Counted from the first letter of the stretch, positions 26,455 through 35,813 are shown. The stretch is DNA of 64,000 nt from UMGS902 sp045538895 (GCA_045538895.1 JAZQEH010000118.1:1-64000), one strand, 5' to 3'. Notes: generated from the sequence alone by a model not told the origin. Program-made: numbers and translations.

Positions 26455-26467
26455 TTAACTTTAAAAT
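26439..26467 (+). promoter_or_regulatory. sigma-A promoter of ctsR-mcsA-mcsB-clpC
   Basis: TTGACT (26439-26444), 17-base spacer, TAAAAT (26462-26467). The -35 is embedded in the second CtsR operator. Confidence 0.8.
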
Positions 26468-26502
26468 ATAAGTGAAAAAACTTCGGAAAGGAATTCTGAA
26501 AA

Positions 26503-26955
26503 ATGTTGATATCCGATTCTATTGCCGCATTTATCGACGAAATGCTTGATGATTGCGGAGGTACACTTGAAATAAAGCGAAATGATCTTGCAAAGCATCT
26601 TGGATGCGTACCAAGTCAGATTAACTATGTTGTGGCATCACGCTTCACTCCTGAACGCGGTTACGTTATTGAAAGCAGACGCGGAGGCGGTGGTTATATA
26701 CGTATTATAAGAAAGGTAATGAGTGAAGATGATGTTTTGATGAAGTATTTTAAACTTTCTCAAAACGGATTAACCGAGCGTGAGCTTGAGAGTATTTTAG
26801 AAATACTGTACTCTTCTGAAATAATTACCGGCAGAGAGTCACGCCTGATACGTGCTTGTCTTTCTTCCAATGTATTTTCAGATATGCCACGTGAAGTTCA
26901 AAATGCGTTGCGTGGAAATTCTTTTAGGAATATGATACTTTCACTTATGAATTGA
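26503..26955 (+). CDS. ctsR: transcriptional repressor CtsR
   Basis: Heat-shock repressor of clp genes, 150 residues. N-terminal winged helix-turn-helix with the family signature (RNDLAKHLGCVPSQINYVVA, then FTPERGYVIESRRGGGGYIR), the Gly-rich wing acting as thermosensor in the Bacillus protein. The C-terminal domain is the McsB/ClpC-recognised part. First gene of the four-gene operon, with its own operators immediately upstream. Shine-Dalgarno GGAAAGGAATT. Confidence 0.96.
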   Translation: MLISDSIAAFIDEMLDDCGGTLEIKRNDLAKHLGCVPSQINYVVASRFTPERGYVIESRRGGGGYIRIIRKVMSEDDVLMKYFKLSQNGLTERELESILEILYSSEIITGRESRLIRACLSSNVFSDMPREVQNALRGNSFRNMILSLMN

Positions 26956-26964
26956 GGTAAATTG

Positions 26965-27435
26965 ATGATTTGTTCTAATTGTAAAGGTAATAATGCAAGT
27001 TTCTTTTACACACAAAAGATCAATGGTATAGAGAAATCAGTAGCTTTATGTAAAAGCTGTGCTGAAAAAATGAATATTGTTTCGCCACTTTCTCCTTTGT
27101 TTGCATCTTTTTTGGATAAGAAAACAAAAACGGTAAACAAAAATACCGAAAAAAGATGCAATCTGTGTGCATTAACCATAAACGACATTGTTGCAATGGG
27201 TAAAGTTGGCTGTCCTGAATGTTACAACACCTTTAAAGACGAGCTTGAGAATACCATACGTTCTATTCATGGGTCTGCAAAGCACGTAGGACTTACCGCA
27301 TCCGGCAAAGCTGGCAATAGAGAAATCAGTGAAGAAGAGAAATTGCGAGCAAAGCTTGAAGAAGCTATCAGAGCTGAAAACTATGAAGAAGCGGCAAGAC
27401 TTCGTGATAAGATCAAAGCGTTAAAGGAGAATTAA
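26965..27435 (+). CDS. mcsA: McsA, zinc-binding activator of arginine kinase McsB
   Basis: A 156-residue protein with two zinc-finger pairs (CSNCKG with CKSCAEK; CNLCAL with CPECYN) and a C-terminal UVR motif (EEAIRAENYEEAARLRDKIK) like that of UvrB/UvrC and ClpC. It activates McsB. ATG at 26965 lies 7 bases after GAGG; a TTG one codon earlier is less well placed. Confidence 0.94.
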   Translation: MICSNCKGNNASFFYTQKINGIEKSVALCKSCAEKMNIVSPLSPLFASFLDKKTKTVNKNTEKRCNLCALTINDIVAMGKVGCPECYNTFKDELENTIRSIHGSAKHVGLTASGKAGNREISEEEKLRAKLEEAIRAENYEEAARLRDKIKALKEN

Positions 27436-27436
27436 A

Positions 27437-28426
27437 ATGGACAATAGCGTAATTCTTCGCAGCCGTGTTCGTATTGCCAGAAATATCAAAGACTATCCGT
27501 TTCCCCCTGCCCTCAATGACATATGTCGAAAAGAAATAATTGAAAAAGTTGCATCTTCTGCACTTCCGCTTGGATTTGTTGAGGATAAGGGCATTGAAAA
27601 ATCAATATATGCACATACTCTTTTTGAAGAAAACCTTATTAGTCATGAGTTTGCAACAGAAAAAGAAAGACATTCGCTTTTCAAAAACGATACCACACAA
27701 ACATATATAATGGTGTGTGAAGAGGATCATTTGCGAATACAGAGTTTTTTCGATGGACTTAACATAGATGCTGCGGCAAAAAACGCTATTGAATGTGAGC
27801 GTTTTCTTGGCGAGCGGATAAATTTTGCTTTTAATTCCGAGCTTGGATATCTCACACGCTGCCCTACCAACCTCGGCACTGCGATGCGAGCTTCGGTTAT
27901 GATTTTTTTGCCGGCAATAACACTGCTTGGACGAATTGGCGAACTCAAAACCGAGCTTGAAAAAGTAGGTATAACTATCAGAGGCATGTACGGAGAGGGT
28001 TCGGCTGCTGATGCATACATTTATCAGATTTCAAACCGTCTTTCTCTTGGTTACAGTGAGGATGACATCATACGCAAAACTAAAGCGATAGCGAATCGTA
28101 TTGAAAATGAAGAAATCGAAGCACGTACTTCCCTTTTGAAATCAAATAAGGATAAACTCATTGATAAAGTTTCCCGTGCTCTGGGCACTCTGAAATATGC
28201 CCATATAATATCAAGTAAAGAGTTTTTAGAATGCTTTGCATATGTTCGCTTGGGTATGGCTCTCGGTATAATTGCACCCATACCGGAATTTGACTCTCTT
28301 TTGCATAACGCAATGCCTGCACATATCCTGAATGTAAATGGAGAAAAAGCAAATAGCGAGAATACACGTGATATACTTCGTGCAAGAATAATTAAATCAG
28401 TTGTAGGAACGGAGGATAAAAATTGA
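27437..28426 (+). CDS. mcsB: protein arginine kinase McsB
   Basis: Phosphagen-kinase-fold enzyme that phosphorylates Arg on proteins, marking them for ClpCP, 329 residues. Visible are the ATP-contacting VILRSRVRIARNI at the N-terminus, EEDHLRIQ, the active-site Cys142 in GYLTRCPTNLGTAMRAS and the flexible-loop IRGMYGEGSAADAYIYQISN. The C-terminal TRDILRARIIK resembles the phospho-Arg allosteric site. Overlaps clpC by 4 bases. Confidence 0.96.
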   Translation: MDNSVILRSRVRIARNIKDYPFPPALNDICRKEIIEKVASSALPLGFVEDKGIEKSIYAHTLFEENLISHEFATEKERHSLFKNDTTQTYIMVCEEDHLRIQSFFDGLNIDAAAKNAIECERFLGERINFAFNSELGYLTRCPTNLGTAMRASVMIFLPAITLLGRIGELKTELEKVGITIRGMYGEGSAADAYIYQISNRLSLGYSEDDIIRKTKAIANRIENEEIEARTSLLKSNKDKLIDKVSRALGTLKYAHIISSKEFLECFAYVRLGMALGIIAPIPEFDSLLHNAMPAHILNVNGEKANSENTRDILRARIIKSVVGTEDKN

Positions 28427-30864
28427 CCAACAGATTTACAAGAAAAGCACAAAATGCACTTAACTATGCACTTTTAGCTGCCCGTGAGATGGGACACACC
28501 TACGTAGGAAGCGAGCATTTGCTCGTAGGGCTTTGTTCCGAAGCAGATAGTGTTGCAGCTCGTCTTCTAAATGCAAAAGGTGCTACAAAGGAAAAAATCA
28601 ACGATACAATAGTTAACAACATGGGACGTGGTACCCCGACTAACGTAAATGCTTCTGACCTTACCCCACGTACCAAAAAGATTCTCGAAATGTCCGCTTA
28701 CACCTCTACTCGCTACGGTCACGGTTATATAGGTACCGAGCATCTCTTATATGCGATTTTAGAGGAGAACGAATGCGTTGCCAATAAAATTCTTGAAGCA
28801 ATAGACGTTAGCACCGCTGATTTGAAAAAAGAAATTCTGGCATATCTCAACGGTATGGAGGAAAGCGAAACTGCTACTCAAGGTACAACCTCACAAACTG
28901 CCAAAAAGCAAAGTGATATAAAGGATTGCCCAACTCTTTCTTCTTACGGAAAAGATTTGACCGCACTTGCAAAAAGCGAAAAGCTTGACCCTATTATCGG
29001 TCGAGATAATGAAACTGAAAGAGTTATCCAGATACTTGCACGCAGAACAAAAAACAATCCTTGCTTAATCGGCGAACCCGGTGTAGGTAAGACCGCAGTT
29101 GTAGAGGGGCTTGCCCAGCGAATAGCCGATGGCAATGTTCCCGAAATGCTTCTTGAAAAGAAAATTATCACTTTGGACATTTCTTCAATGATTGCCGGTG
29201 CAAAATACCGTGGCGAATTTGAAGAACGTCTGAAAAATGTAATGAACGAGGTTGCAAAGAAGCCTGAGATAATTCTTTTTATTGACGAAATTCATACACT
29301 TGTCGGTGCCGGTGCCGCCGAAGGAGCAATGGATGCGGCGAATATTTTAAAGCCCGCACTCTCACGCGGTGAAATGCAGCTTATCGGTGCCACAACGATA
29401 AACGAATACCGCAAGAATATTGAAAAGGATGCGGCGCTTGAAAGACGTTTTCAGTCGGTTATGGTAGGAGAACCTACTGCCGAAGAGGCAATACTTATAC
29501 TGAAGGGATTGCGTGACAAATATGAAGCACATCACAAACTCAAAATATCGGATGACGCTATAGAGGCTGCTGTAAATCTTTCAAAAAGATATATTAATGA
29601 CCGTTATTTGCCCGATAAAGCGATAGATTTGGTAGACGAAGCAGCATCGAGAATCAGAATTTCAAACTTCACTTCACCTCCCGATATAAAGAACATGGAA
29701 AAGCATATTGAGGAGCTTACAAGAAGTAAGGAAGAGGCTATCAAAGCCCAGAATTTTGAAGAAGCAGCAAAGCTCCGCGACGAGGAACATGCCTTGCGTG
29801 CAAAGCTCGACGGTGTTAAATCGGAGTGGCAAAGTAAACGCACCGTTTCAACACTTACAGTTACCAAAGACCATATTGCTGACATCGTTACCGCTTGGAC
29901 CGGTATTCCCGTTAAACAACTCGAAAGCGAAGAAAGCAAAAAGCTCCTGAATCTTGACACAATTTTAAAGGAGCGTATTGTAGGACAAGAGAAAGCAGTT
30001 GAGGCAGTATCAAAGGCGATAAGACGTGGCAGAATGGGATTAAAGGATCCTAAACGTCCGCTGGGTTCGTTCATATTCCTTGGTCCTACCGGTGTTGGCA
30101 AAACCGAACTTACAAAAGCTCTTGCTTCCGTTATGTTTGGTGATGAAAATGCAATGATACGCATTGACATGTCGGAATACATGGAAAAGCACAGTGTTTC
30201 AAAGCTTATTGGTTCCCCTCCCGGCTACGTAGGCTATGACGAGGGTGGACAGTTAACCGAGAAAATACGCCGTAAACCGTATTCGGTCGTTCTTTTTGAT
30301 GAGATTGAAAAGGCGCATCCGGATATATTCAATATTATGCTTCAGATTCTTGATGACGGTGTGCTTACTGATTCGCAAGGCAGAAAAGTTGATTTTAAGA
30401 ATACGGTTATAATTATGACCTCAAACGTCGGAGCTACGGCACTTACCGAGAGAACCAAATCACTCGGCTTCACTTCCTCAGCAGAGGCGGACAAGGTTAC
30501 AATGGAAAACAATGTAATGCAAGCGTTGAAAGGAACTTTCCGTCCGGAATTTCTTAACCGACTTGATGAAATAATTGTATTCAACAAGCTTACAGATGAA
30601 GATATCAAAAAAATTGCTTTGCTATTGCTGAGTCAGCTTAAAAAGCGTATATCGGATATTGGTGTAACAATAGAATTTGATGAATCGCTGGTTGAGTTTG
30701 TTGCTAAAAAAGGCTTCGATGATGTTTATGGTGCTCGCCCGCTACGCCGTGCAATAACAAACTATGTCGAAGATGCATTTTCGGAAGCAATGCTTGAAGG
30801 GAAAATCAAAGATGGTCAAAGCGTGATAGCGAAAGTTGTTGACGAAAAAGTAATTTTTGAATAA
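28423..30864 (+). CDS. clpC: ATP-dependent Clp protease ATP-binding subunit ClpC
   Basis: AAA+ unfoldase, 813 residues, partner of ClpP. N-domain with two Clp_N repeats (1-145), first AAA with Walker A GEPGVGKT (217-224), middle domain carrying a UVR-like segment (EEAIKAQNFEEAAKLRDEE), second AAA with GPTGVGKT (554-561) and FDEIEKAHPDIFN, and a C-terminal D2-small domain. Begins with TTG (28423) overlapping the mcsB stop; GGAGG lies 6 bases upstream, so the TTG is well supported. Under CtsR control with the operon. Confidence 0.97.
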   Translation: MTNRFTRKAQNALNYALLAAREMGHTYVGSEHLLVGLCSEADSVAARLLNAKGATKEKINDTIVNNMGRGTPTNVNASDLTPRTKKILEMSAYTSTRYGHGYIGTEHLLYAILEENECVANKILEAIDVSTADLKKEILAYLNGMEESETATQGTTSQTAKKQSDIKDCPTLSSYGKDLTALAKSEKLDPIIGRDNETERVIQILARRTKNNPCLIGEPGVGKTAVVEGLAQRIADGNVPEMLLEKKIITLDISSMIAGAKYRGEFEERLKNVMNEVAKKPEIILFIDEIHTLVGAGAAEGAMDAANILKPALSRGEMQLIGATTINEYRKNIEKDAALERRFQSVMVGEPTAEEAILILKGLRDKYEAHHKLKISDDAIEAAVNLSKRYINDRYLPDKAIDLVDEAASRIRISNFTSPPDIKNMEKHIEELTRSKEEAIKAQNFEEAAKLRDEEHALRAKLDGVKSEWQSKRTVSTLTVTKDHIADIVTAWTGIPVKQLESEESKKLLNLDTILKERIVGQEKAVEAVSKAIRRGRMGLKDPKRPLGSFIFLGPTGVGKTELTKALASVMFGDENAMIRIDMSEYMEKHSVSKLIGSPPGYVGYDEGGQLTEKIRRKPYSVVLFDEIEKAHPDIFNIMLQILDDGVLTDSQGRKVDFKNTVIIMTSNVGATALTERTKSLGFTSSAEADKVTMENNVMQALKGTFRPEFLNRLDEIIVFNKLTDEDIKKIALLLLSQLKKRISDIGVTIEFDESLVEFVAKKGFDDVYGARPLRRAITNYVEDAFSEAMLEGKIKDGQSVIAKVVDEKVIFE

Positions 30865-30904
30865 AAATAAGCTCTTGAGTTGTTACTCAAGAGCTTATTT
30901 TTTC
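30865..30904. terminator. bidirectional terminator clpC / folD
   Basis: Perfect 15-bp stem (30865-30879 with 30886-30900) on AAGCTCTTGAG/CTCAAGAGCTT with a 6-base loop, T-run on both strands. Serves the two convergent genes. Confidence 0.92.
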
Positions 30905-31755
30905 TATTTGATCTGTTCCTTTGCAGCTGTAAGTGTATTCTGTAGCAGCATCGTTATCGTCATAGGACCAACACCGCCGGGAACCGGAGTAATAAATGAT
31001 GCAACAGGCTCTACACTTTGGAAATCAACGTCACCGCAAAGCTTACCGTTTTCAAGACGGTTAATTCCAACGTCAATTATGACAGCATCATCCTTTACCA
31101 TATCAGCAGTAACAAAATTTGCCTTTCCGACCGCAGCAATCAGAATATCGGCTTGTTTTGTAATATCAGCTAAATTCTTTGTCCGAGAATGGCAGATTGT
31201 AACAGTTGCATTGGCTTTAAGCATCAGCATAGCTTGCGGTTTGCCGACAATATTGCTCCTTCCGATTATTACACAATGCTTCCCTGCAATATCAATGTTA
31301 TAGTGCTTCAACAACTCCATAACGCCGGCAGGAGTGCAAGGCAAAAAACTGAAGTTGCCTATCATAATTCTGCCAACGTTTACGGGATGAAAAGCGTCAA
31401 CGTCCTTTTCGGGACGTATACTTAATATTACCTTTTCTTCATCAAGATGCTCAGGTAGTGGTAACTGAACCAGAATACCGTTGATTTTTTTATCATTATT
31501 CAAACGGTCAATAATCTGTAATAGCTCTGTTTCTGTGGTTTCGTATGGCAGTTCATGAACCTCAGAATACATTCCGACTTCATTACATGCTTTATGTTTG
31601 TTTCTGACATATACCTGAGAAGCAGGATTCTCTCCGACAATTACAACTGCAAGTCCGGGAGTAACGCCGTATTTGTTCTTGAAATCAGCAACTTCACCCT
31701 TGATTCTTTCACGAACCGCACAAGATGTAACCTTTCCATCAATTATTGTTGCCAT
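30904..31755 (-). CDS. folD: bifunctional methylene-THF dehydrogenase / cyclohydrolase FolD
   Basis: Interconverts 5,10-methylene-THF and 10-formyl-THF in one-carbon metabolism, 283 residues. Catalytic Lys in YVRNKHKACNEVGM, the signature VQLPLPEHLDE and the NADP loop CVIIGRSNIVGKPQA are present, ending with TPVPGGVGPMTITMLLQNT. The start lies within the 3' end of lgt (17-base overlap) and has GAGGTGAG upstream. Linked in theme to the riboswitch-controlled pfl genes of this window (formate supply), but not in the same operon. Confidence 0.96.
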   Translation of the reverse strand: MATIIDGKVTSCAVRERIKGEVADFKNKYGVTPGLAVVIVGENPASQVYVRNKHKACNEVGMYSEVHELPYETTETELLQIIDRLNNDKKINGILVQLPLPEHLDEEKVILSIRPEKDVDAFHPVNVGRIMIGNFSFLPCTPAGVMELLKHYNIDIAGKHCVIIGRSNIVGKPQAMLMLKANATVTICHSRTKNLADITKQADILIAAVGKANFVTADMVKDDAVIIDVGINRLENGKLCGDVDFQSVEPVASFITPVPGGVGPMTITMLLQNTLTAAKEQIK

Positions 31756-32620
31756 TAAATCTCACCTCTTTTTTACTCTTGTAACGTCTAATTTCAATGT
31801 AAACTAAAATCGCAGTGCAAGCGACAAAACAAATCGCACCTAAGAACTGCGAAACCCTGATCACATTTGGAATAAGCCACAAACTATCTGTACGAAGTCC
31901 CTCGATAATCATTCTTCCAAAACCGTACCAGGCAAGATAACTTAAAAAGATTTGACCGTTATACTTCTTTTTGTTATACAGATACCACAGCAAAAAGAAG
32001 CCTATAAAATTCCATATTGACTCATATAAAAATGTAGGATGTACGAAAATAGCGTTTTCACCGCTGCCAATTCCCATCCGCCACGGTAAATCGGTAGCAT
32101 ATCCATATGCTTCGGCATTCATAAAATTGCCCCATCTGCCAATAGCCTGACCGAGAATGATTGACGATGCACCAATATCAAGCAGCAAAAGCGGACTGGT
32201 CTTTTTGATTTTTGCCATTATGATCAAAGAAATTATCCCGCCAATAACAGCACCGTAAATCGCAAGACCGCCATTCCAAACGGCAATTATATCATATAAT
32301 GAATCAAATCCGCCGTAAAAAATCACAAAATAAAGTCTTGCGCCAAACACGCTGACAAGTACTGCGACCAAAACGACGTCAAGAAAATCATCGGTGGTGA
32401 ATCCCTCTCTTTTTGCACGCCAAGTAGCGTATATAGCAGAGAGTAGAATTCCGACCATAATGATAATTCCGTACCACGCAATTCCCTGCCAGTTTTCGCC
32501 GAAAATCTTTTTTAAAAAGCCGAGAGAATCGGCAGGAACGGCGATATTATTGATTTGAAACTCGCCGATACCAAGACCGGGGAAAGAAATAGTAGTAATT
32601 TTTGACAATAAACTAATCAT
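31739..32620 (-). CDS. lgt: prolipoprotein diacylglyceryl transferase
   Basis: Integral membrane enzyme that transfers diacylglycerol from phosphatidylglycerol to the lipobox Cys of prelipoproteins, 293 residues with about seven membrane segments. The Lgt signature GRWGNFMNAEAYG is intact; WRMGIG and HPTFLYESIWN follow. ATG at 32620 has AGGAG 4 bases upstream; a GTG four codons earlier overlaps it. Third gene of the operon with the two M16-like genes, overlapping folD. Confidence 0.95.
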   Translation of the reverse strand: MISLLSKITTISFPGLGIGEFQINNIAVPADSLGFLKKIFGENWQGIAWYGIIIMVGILLSAIYATWRAKREGFTTDDFLDVVLVAVLVSVFGARLYFVIFYGGFDSLYDIIAVWNGGLAIYGAVIGGIISLIIMAKIKKTSPLLLLDIGASSIILGQAIGRWGNFMNAEAYGYATDLPWRMGIGSGENAIFVHPTFLYESIWNFIGFFLLWYLYNKKKYNGQIFLSYLAWYGFGRMIIEGLRTDSLWLIPNVIRVSQFLGAICFVACTAILVYIEIRRYKSKKEVRFNGNNN

Positions 32621-32628
32621 ATAACTCC

Positions 32629-33912
32629 TCACTTGATAGGTGAAACAATGGATAAAGCAAAGAACTCGTCTTCAAAAGATTCTTTCAAAAGTTGTTCAAC
32701 ATACTCAATGTCAACACTTTCAAGGATATCTATATTATCAAACAAATCCATGTCAAGAAGTGCATATGCAACAAGCTCGTTTGAAATCTCATCAGTGCTG
32801 TCAAACAAACGAACAAAATCAGCATAAACGGTGCGTTTTGCTCTTAAAAAGGCATCTTTGTCGATTGATTTTGCTTGCATTTCTTTTATATAATCCTTTA
32901 GAATTCTAAAAAACTCATCAGGATTTTCTGTTTCGCCCGAATAATAGTTATATGCAAAAGAAGAGGTAGAGTCGTACTCACACGAAAACTGTGAATTCAA
33001 AATTCCCTTTTCATACATATCATTATAAAAGTCGGTTGAAGAACTGAAAAGAATCTCGTTAAGAATTCTCATACCGAAATCCTTCTTTGAAAACTCCTTT
33101 AAATCCGTAGGGATTCTGATGTCCTTAACGCCAATAGCAAACTGAGGCTTCGATACCTGCATCTGGATTTCGTTGCGCGGTTTATTCACAACGGCAAGCT
33201 CCTCGTTATAAACACGAACAACTTCAAATTTTGGAGCGGTTTTCAAGAGTTTGTCAAGTACTTCTGTAACCTTTTCGATCTCAACATCACCGCATACGCA
33301 AAGAACCATATTATTTAGATTATAAAACGTATTATAGCATTTATAAAGCAAATCAGCGGTGATATGCGATATTGATTCTACAGAACCTGCGATCTCCGTA
33401 CGGACATCATGATTCTTATAAAGCGCTCTCATAAGCTCATAATATACACGAGTATTAGGATTATCTTCGTACATCTGTATTTCCTGTGCTATGATTCCCT
33501 GCTCTTTGGCTACGGTTTCAGGAGTGAAGTACGGATGAGTTACAAAGTCAAGCAAAATCTCAAGAGATTCATAAAAATTGTCTGTTGAAGAAAAGAGATA
33601 TGCCGTTTTATCAAATGAAGTATACGCATTTGCACTTGCACCGGTTTTGCCAAAACGCTCAAAGGTATCTACCCCGTCTTCGTTTTCAAACATTTTATGC
33701 TCAAGAAAATGTGCAATTCCAGCAGGTACGGTAGTAAAATCTTTTTCGCCGGCGATTTTAAAACGGTTTTCGAGTGAACCGTATCTGGTTGCAAAAAGTG
33801 CATACGAGGTGCTGAGTTCTTTAGGAAAAACAAAAACCCGCAGACCGGAAGAATGAGTAAAACTATAATACTTTTCTTCAAGTTTTTTGCTTTCATGAAC
33901 TTTAACTTCCAT
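32629..33912 (-). CDS. M16-family zinc protease, YmfH type
   Basis: Insulinase-family protein of 427 residues with an intact inverted zinc motif: His68-Phe-Leu-Glu71-His72 (AHFLEHKMFE) and a distal Glu in GIIAQEIQMYEDNP. It is paired with an M16 homologue lacking the motif, the usual arrangement of a catalytic and a non-catalytic half. In Bacillus the ymfF/ymfH pair is annotated as associated with EF-P aminopentanol modification. Start overlaps the upstream stop (TAATG). Confidence 0.88.
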   Translation of the reverse strand: MEVKVHESKKLEEKYYSFTHSSGLRVFVFPKELSTSYALFATRYGSLENRFKIAGEKDFTTVPAGIAHFLEHKMFENEDGVDTFERFGKTGASANAYTSFDKTAYLFSSTDNFYESLEILLDFVTHPYFTPETVAKEQGIIAQEIQMYEDNPNTRVYYELMRALYKNHDVRTEIAGSVESISHITADLLYKCYNTFYNLNNMVLCVCGDVEIEKVTEVLDKLLKTAPKFEVVRVYNEELAVVNKPRNEIQMQVSKPQFAIGVKDIRIPTDLKEFSKKDFGMRILNEILFSSSTDFYNDMYEKGILNSQFSCEYDSTSSFAYNYYSGETENPDEFFRILKDYIKEMQAKSIDKDAFLRAKRTVYADFVRLFDSTDEISNELVAYALLDMDLFDNIDILESVDIEYVEQLLKESFEDEFFALSIVSPIK

Positions 33913-35189
33913 TAATTGTCACCTCCATCTTGTATACCCTCAAGGAAATATACAGTATCAAGAAGAATATTCTTCGCAGTATTAACAATATCATCCTTGG
34001 TTACTGCATATACAGATTCAATCGCTTCGTCAGGAGATTGCGTAATTCCGGAAAGCAGACGGCCTGTATACCAGTTTCTTAAAGATTGCGGATTATCGGA
34101 AATTTCACGGTACGCATTGATTAACGAAAGCTTTGCAGCAAGCAATTCATCTTCGGTAAAATTACCGTTTTTAACAGCAGATAACTGATCGAGAATGGCT
34201 TTTTTTGCGGTTTCGTAATTCTTATTCTCAATTCCGGCACGTACAAGCATAATGCCTTTTATAGCTTCGGGCACTGACATACAATAGTAGCAAAGGCTCA
34301 TTTTTTCACGCACGTTCATAAACAACATTGAGGTTGCACTACCGCCATACAGTTCCGAAAGAAGTGCCATTTTTACATAATCGCCATCCGCAAGAACCTT
34401 GCCGGTACGGAAGCCCATTACAAGATTTCCCTGCTTGCCAACACAAGTTTCGTGTACTTCTTTAACCTTTTCAACAGTTCGCACAACGTTTGTAGAAGTT
34501 TCAAGAGTCTTTGTAGGCTTATACTTTTCAAGCATACGTATAAGTGATTTTTTAAGCTTATTTTCGTCAGTGTGTCCGACAAATGTGATTTCTATATTTG
34601 CACTGTCCAGAATAGATAAATACTGTTGATAAACCTCTTCGTTTGTTAATGCAGAAACTGTTTCTCTATCGCCAACATGTGCAAGTCTGTAGCTTTCGTT
34701 TTCAAACATGTGCTCGCAAAGTCGAGTAATAGCATATTTCGCCTTTGAATTAATCTCTGCAGCAATATCGTCAAGCAAATTAGCTTTTTCGCTCTCGAAA
34801 TAGTCTTCCCTGAATGCTCCGTTTTCGATCAGCGGTGAAAAAATTATTTCTTCAAGCACTTCTATTGCACCACTCAAAATATCAGTATTATCGAGTGCAA
34901 ATCGGTTGTCAAGAGCATCTATAGAAAAACTGAGAAGCTGTGTTTCTCCAAAGCAAGAACTTTTGGTATATATGTCAGCTGAATACAGATATTCAAGCTT
35001 CTTTGACAGTTCTATCATATTGGGATATGATTTTGTTCCGCGCTTAAGAATTTTCAGAATTAGCGCATTGACAGCACTGCTTCTTTTTTCAAATGGAACA
35101 ACAAAAGATACCGAAAGATAGTTTGACTTGAATTTATCAACGTCGATATAATTAATAGCAACTCTATCTGTTAAAAATTCTCTTTTCAT
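33912..35189 (-). CDS. M16-family protein without zinc motif, YmfF type
   Basis: A 425-residue M16-fold protein. The N-terminal region that should hold HxxEH shows instead SAVNALILKILKRGTKSYPN with no His/Glu pair, so this is the non-catalytic partner. The C-terminal half has the R/Y substrate-binding region seen in M16 proteins (LFMNVREKMSLCYYCMSVPE). First gene of the operon M16(-), M16(+), lgt, folD. Confidence 0.85.
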   Translation of the reverse strand: MKREFLTDRVAINYIDVDKFKSNYLSVSFVVPFEKRSSAVNALILKILKRGTKSYPNMIELSKKLEYLYSADIYTKSSCFGETQLLSFSIDALDNRFALDNTDILSGAIEVLEEIIFSPLIENGAFREDYFESEKANLLDDIAAEINSKAKYAITRLCEHMFENESYRLAHVGDRETVSALTNEEVYQQYLSILDSANIEITFVGHTDENKLKKSLIRMLEKYKPTKTLETSTNVVRTVEKVKEVHETCVGKQGNLVMGFRTGKVLADGDYVKMALLSELYGGSATSMLFMNVREKMSLCYYCMSVPEAIKGIMLVRAGIENKNYETAKKAILDQLSAVKNGNFTEDELLAAKLSLINAYREISDNPQSLRNWYTGRLLSGITQSPDEAIESVYAVTKDDIVNTAKNILLDTVYFLEGIQDGGDN

Positions 35190-35222
35190 TAATTAAAAAC
35201 CTCGTAAATTATATTACAATTT

Positions 35223-35251
35223 ATTATACACCAAATACCGCTATCTTTCAA
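35223..35251 (-). promoter_or_regulatory. sigma-A promoter of the M16-lgt-folD operon
   Basis: Minus strand TTGAAA (35246-35251), 17-base spacer, TATAAT (35223-35228). Its -35 lies only 18 bases from the -35 of the divergent thioesterase promoter. Confidence 0.85.
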
Positions 35252-35269
35252 TAAAAAAATAAAATCGGC

Positions 35270-35298
35270 TTGAAATATTGCTTACATTATGGTATACT
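35270..35298 (+). promoter_or_regulatory. sigma-A promoter of the thioesterase gene
   Basis: TTGAAA (35270-35275), 17-base spacer, TATACT (35293-35298), followed by a short leader and GGAGG. Confidence 0.85.
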
Positions 35299-35326
35299 AA
35301 TTAAGTATTTTGAATGGAGGCATATT

Positions 35327-35710
35327 ATGGATATCGGTATTAAACATACAATCACAGAAACGGTTACAATGGAAAAAACTGCCGCAAACGTTGGAAGCGG
35401 TCTTTTGCCTGTATACGCAACTCCTGCAATGATTGCTCTTATGGAAAAATGCGCTTCCGAATGTGTTGCTCCTTATATTGAAGTCGGAAAATCTTCGGTT
35501 GGCACTATGCTGAATGTAAAGCATCTTGCAGCCTCCCCTATTGGTATTGAAATTACCTGCACCGCTACTCTCATCGAAATCGACGGTCGCAGACTTGTTT
35601 TTTCTATTGAAGCATCCGATTCAAAAGGACCTATAGGCGAATGCACACATGAGCGCTTTATTATTGACGTTGAGCGTTTTATGTCAAAGTGTAACAACAA
35701 ACTCAACTGA
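35327..35710 (+). CDS. FlK-type hotdog-fold thioesterase
   Basis: A 127-residue hotdog-fold protein like fluoroacetyl-CoA thioesterase FlK. The FlK catalytic trio Thr42-Glu50-His76 has equally spaced counterparts here: Thr32 (YATPAM), Glu40 (LMEKCA) and His66 (NVKHLAASPIG). Family members in Clostridia are common and act on unknown acyl-CoAs, probably in detoxification or housekeeping; fluoroacetate is not implied. ATG at 35327 follows TGGAGG; an earlier in-frame start falls in the promoter. Confidence 0.82.
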   Translation: MDIGIKHTITETVTMEKTAANVGSGLLPVYATPAMIALMEKCASECVAPYIEVGKSSVGTMLNVKHLAASPIGIEITCTATLIEIDGRRLVFSIEASDSKGPIGECTHERFIIDVERFMSKCNNKLN

Positions 35711-35715
35711 ATATT

Positions 35716-35733
35716 GCGGCTTTGCCGCTTTTT
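35716..35733 (+). terminator. short terminator directly before the tRNA
   Basis: GCGGC-TTT-GCCGC followed by TTTTT. It ends the thioesterase transcript exactly one base before the first base of tRNA-Arg. Confidence 0.7.
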
Positions 35734-35808
35734 GCCCTCATAGTTAAATGGATATAACAAGCCCCTCCTAAGGGTTAGTTGTGAGTTCGATTCTCGCTGG
35801 GGGTGCCA
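35734..35808 (+). tRNA. tRNA-Arg (anticodon CCT)
   Basis: 75 bases forming a complete cloverleaf. Acceptor GCCCTCA with TGGGGGT (two G-T pairs), D stem GTTA/TAAC, anticodon stem AGCCC/GGGTT with loop CTCCTAA (anticodon CCT at 35767-35769, reading AGG), 4-base variable loop, T arm GTGAG-TTCGATT-CTCGC, discriminator G and encoded CCA. It lies between two intrinsic terminators with no recognisable promoter of its own. Confidence 0.95.
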
Positions 35809-35813
35809 AAAGT

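Noticed and set aside
26421..26455. Short TTTGAC direct repeats as a CRISPR-like or tandem repeat array
   Set aside because: Spacing and sequence fit CtsR operators exactly, and the gene following is ctsR.
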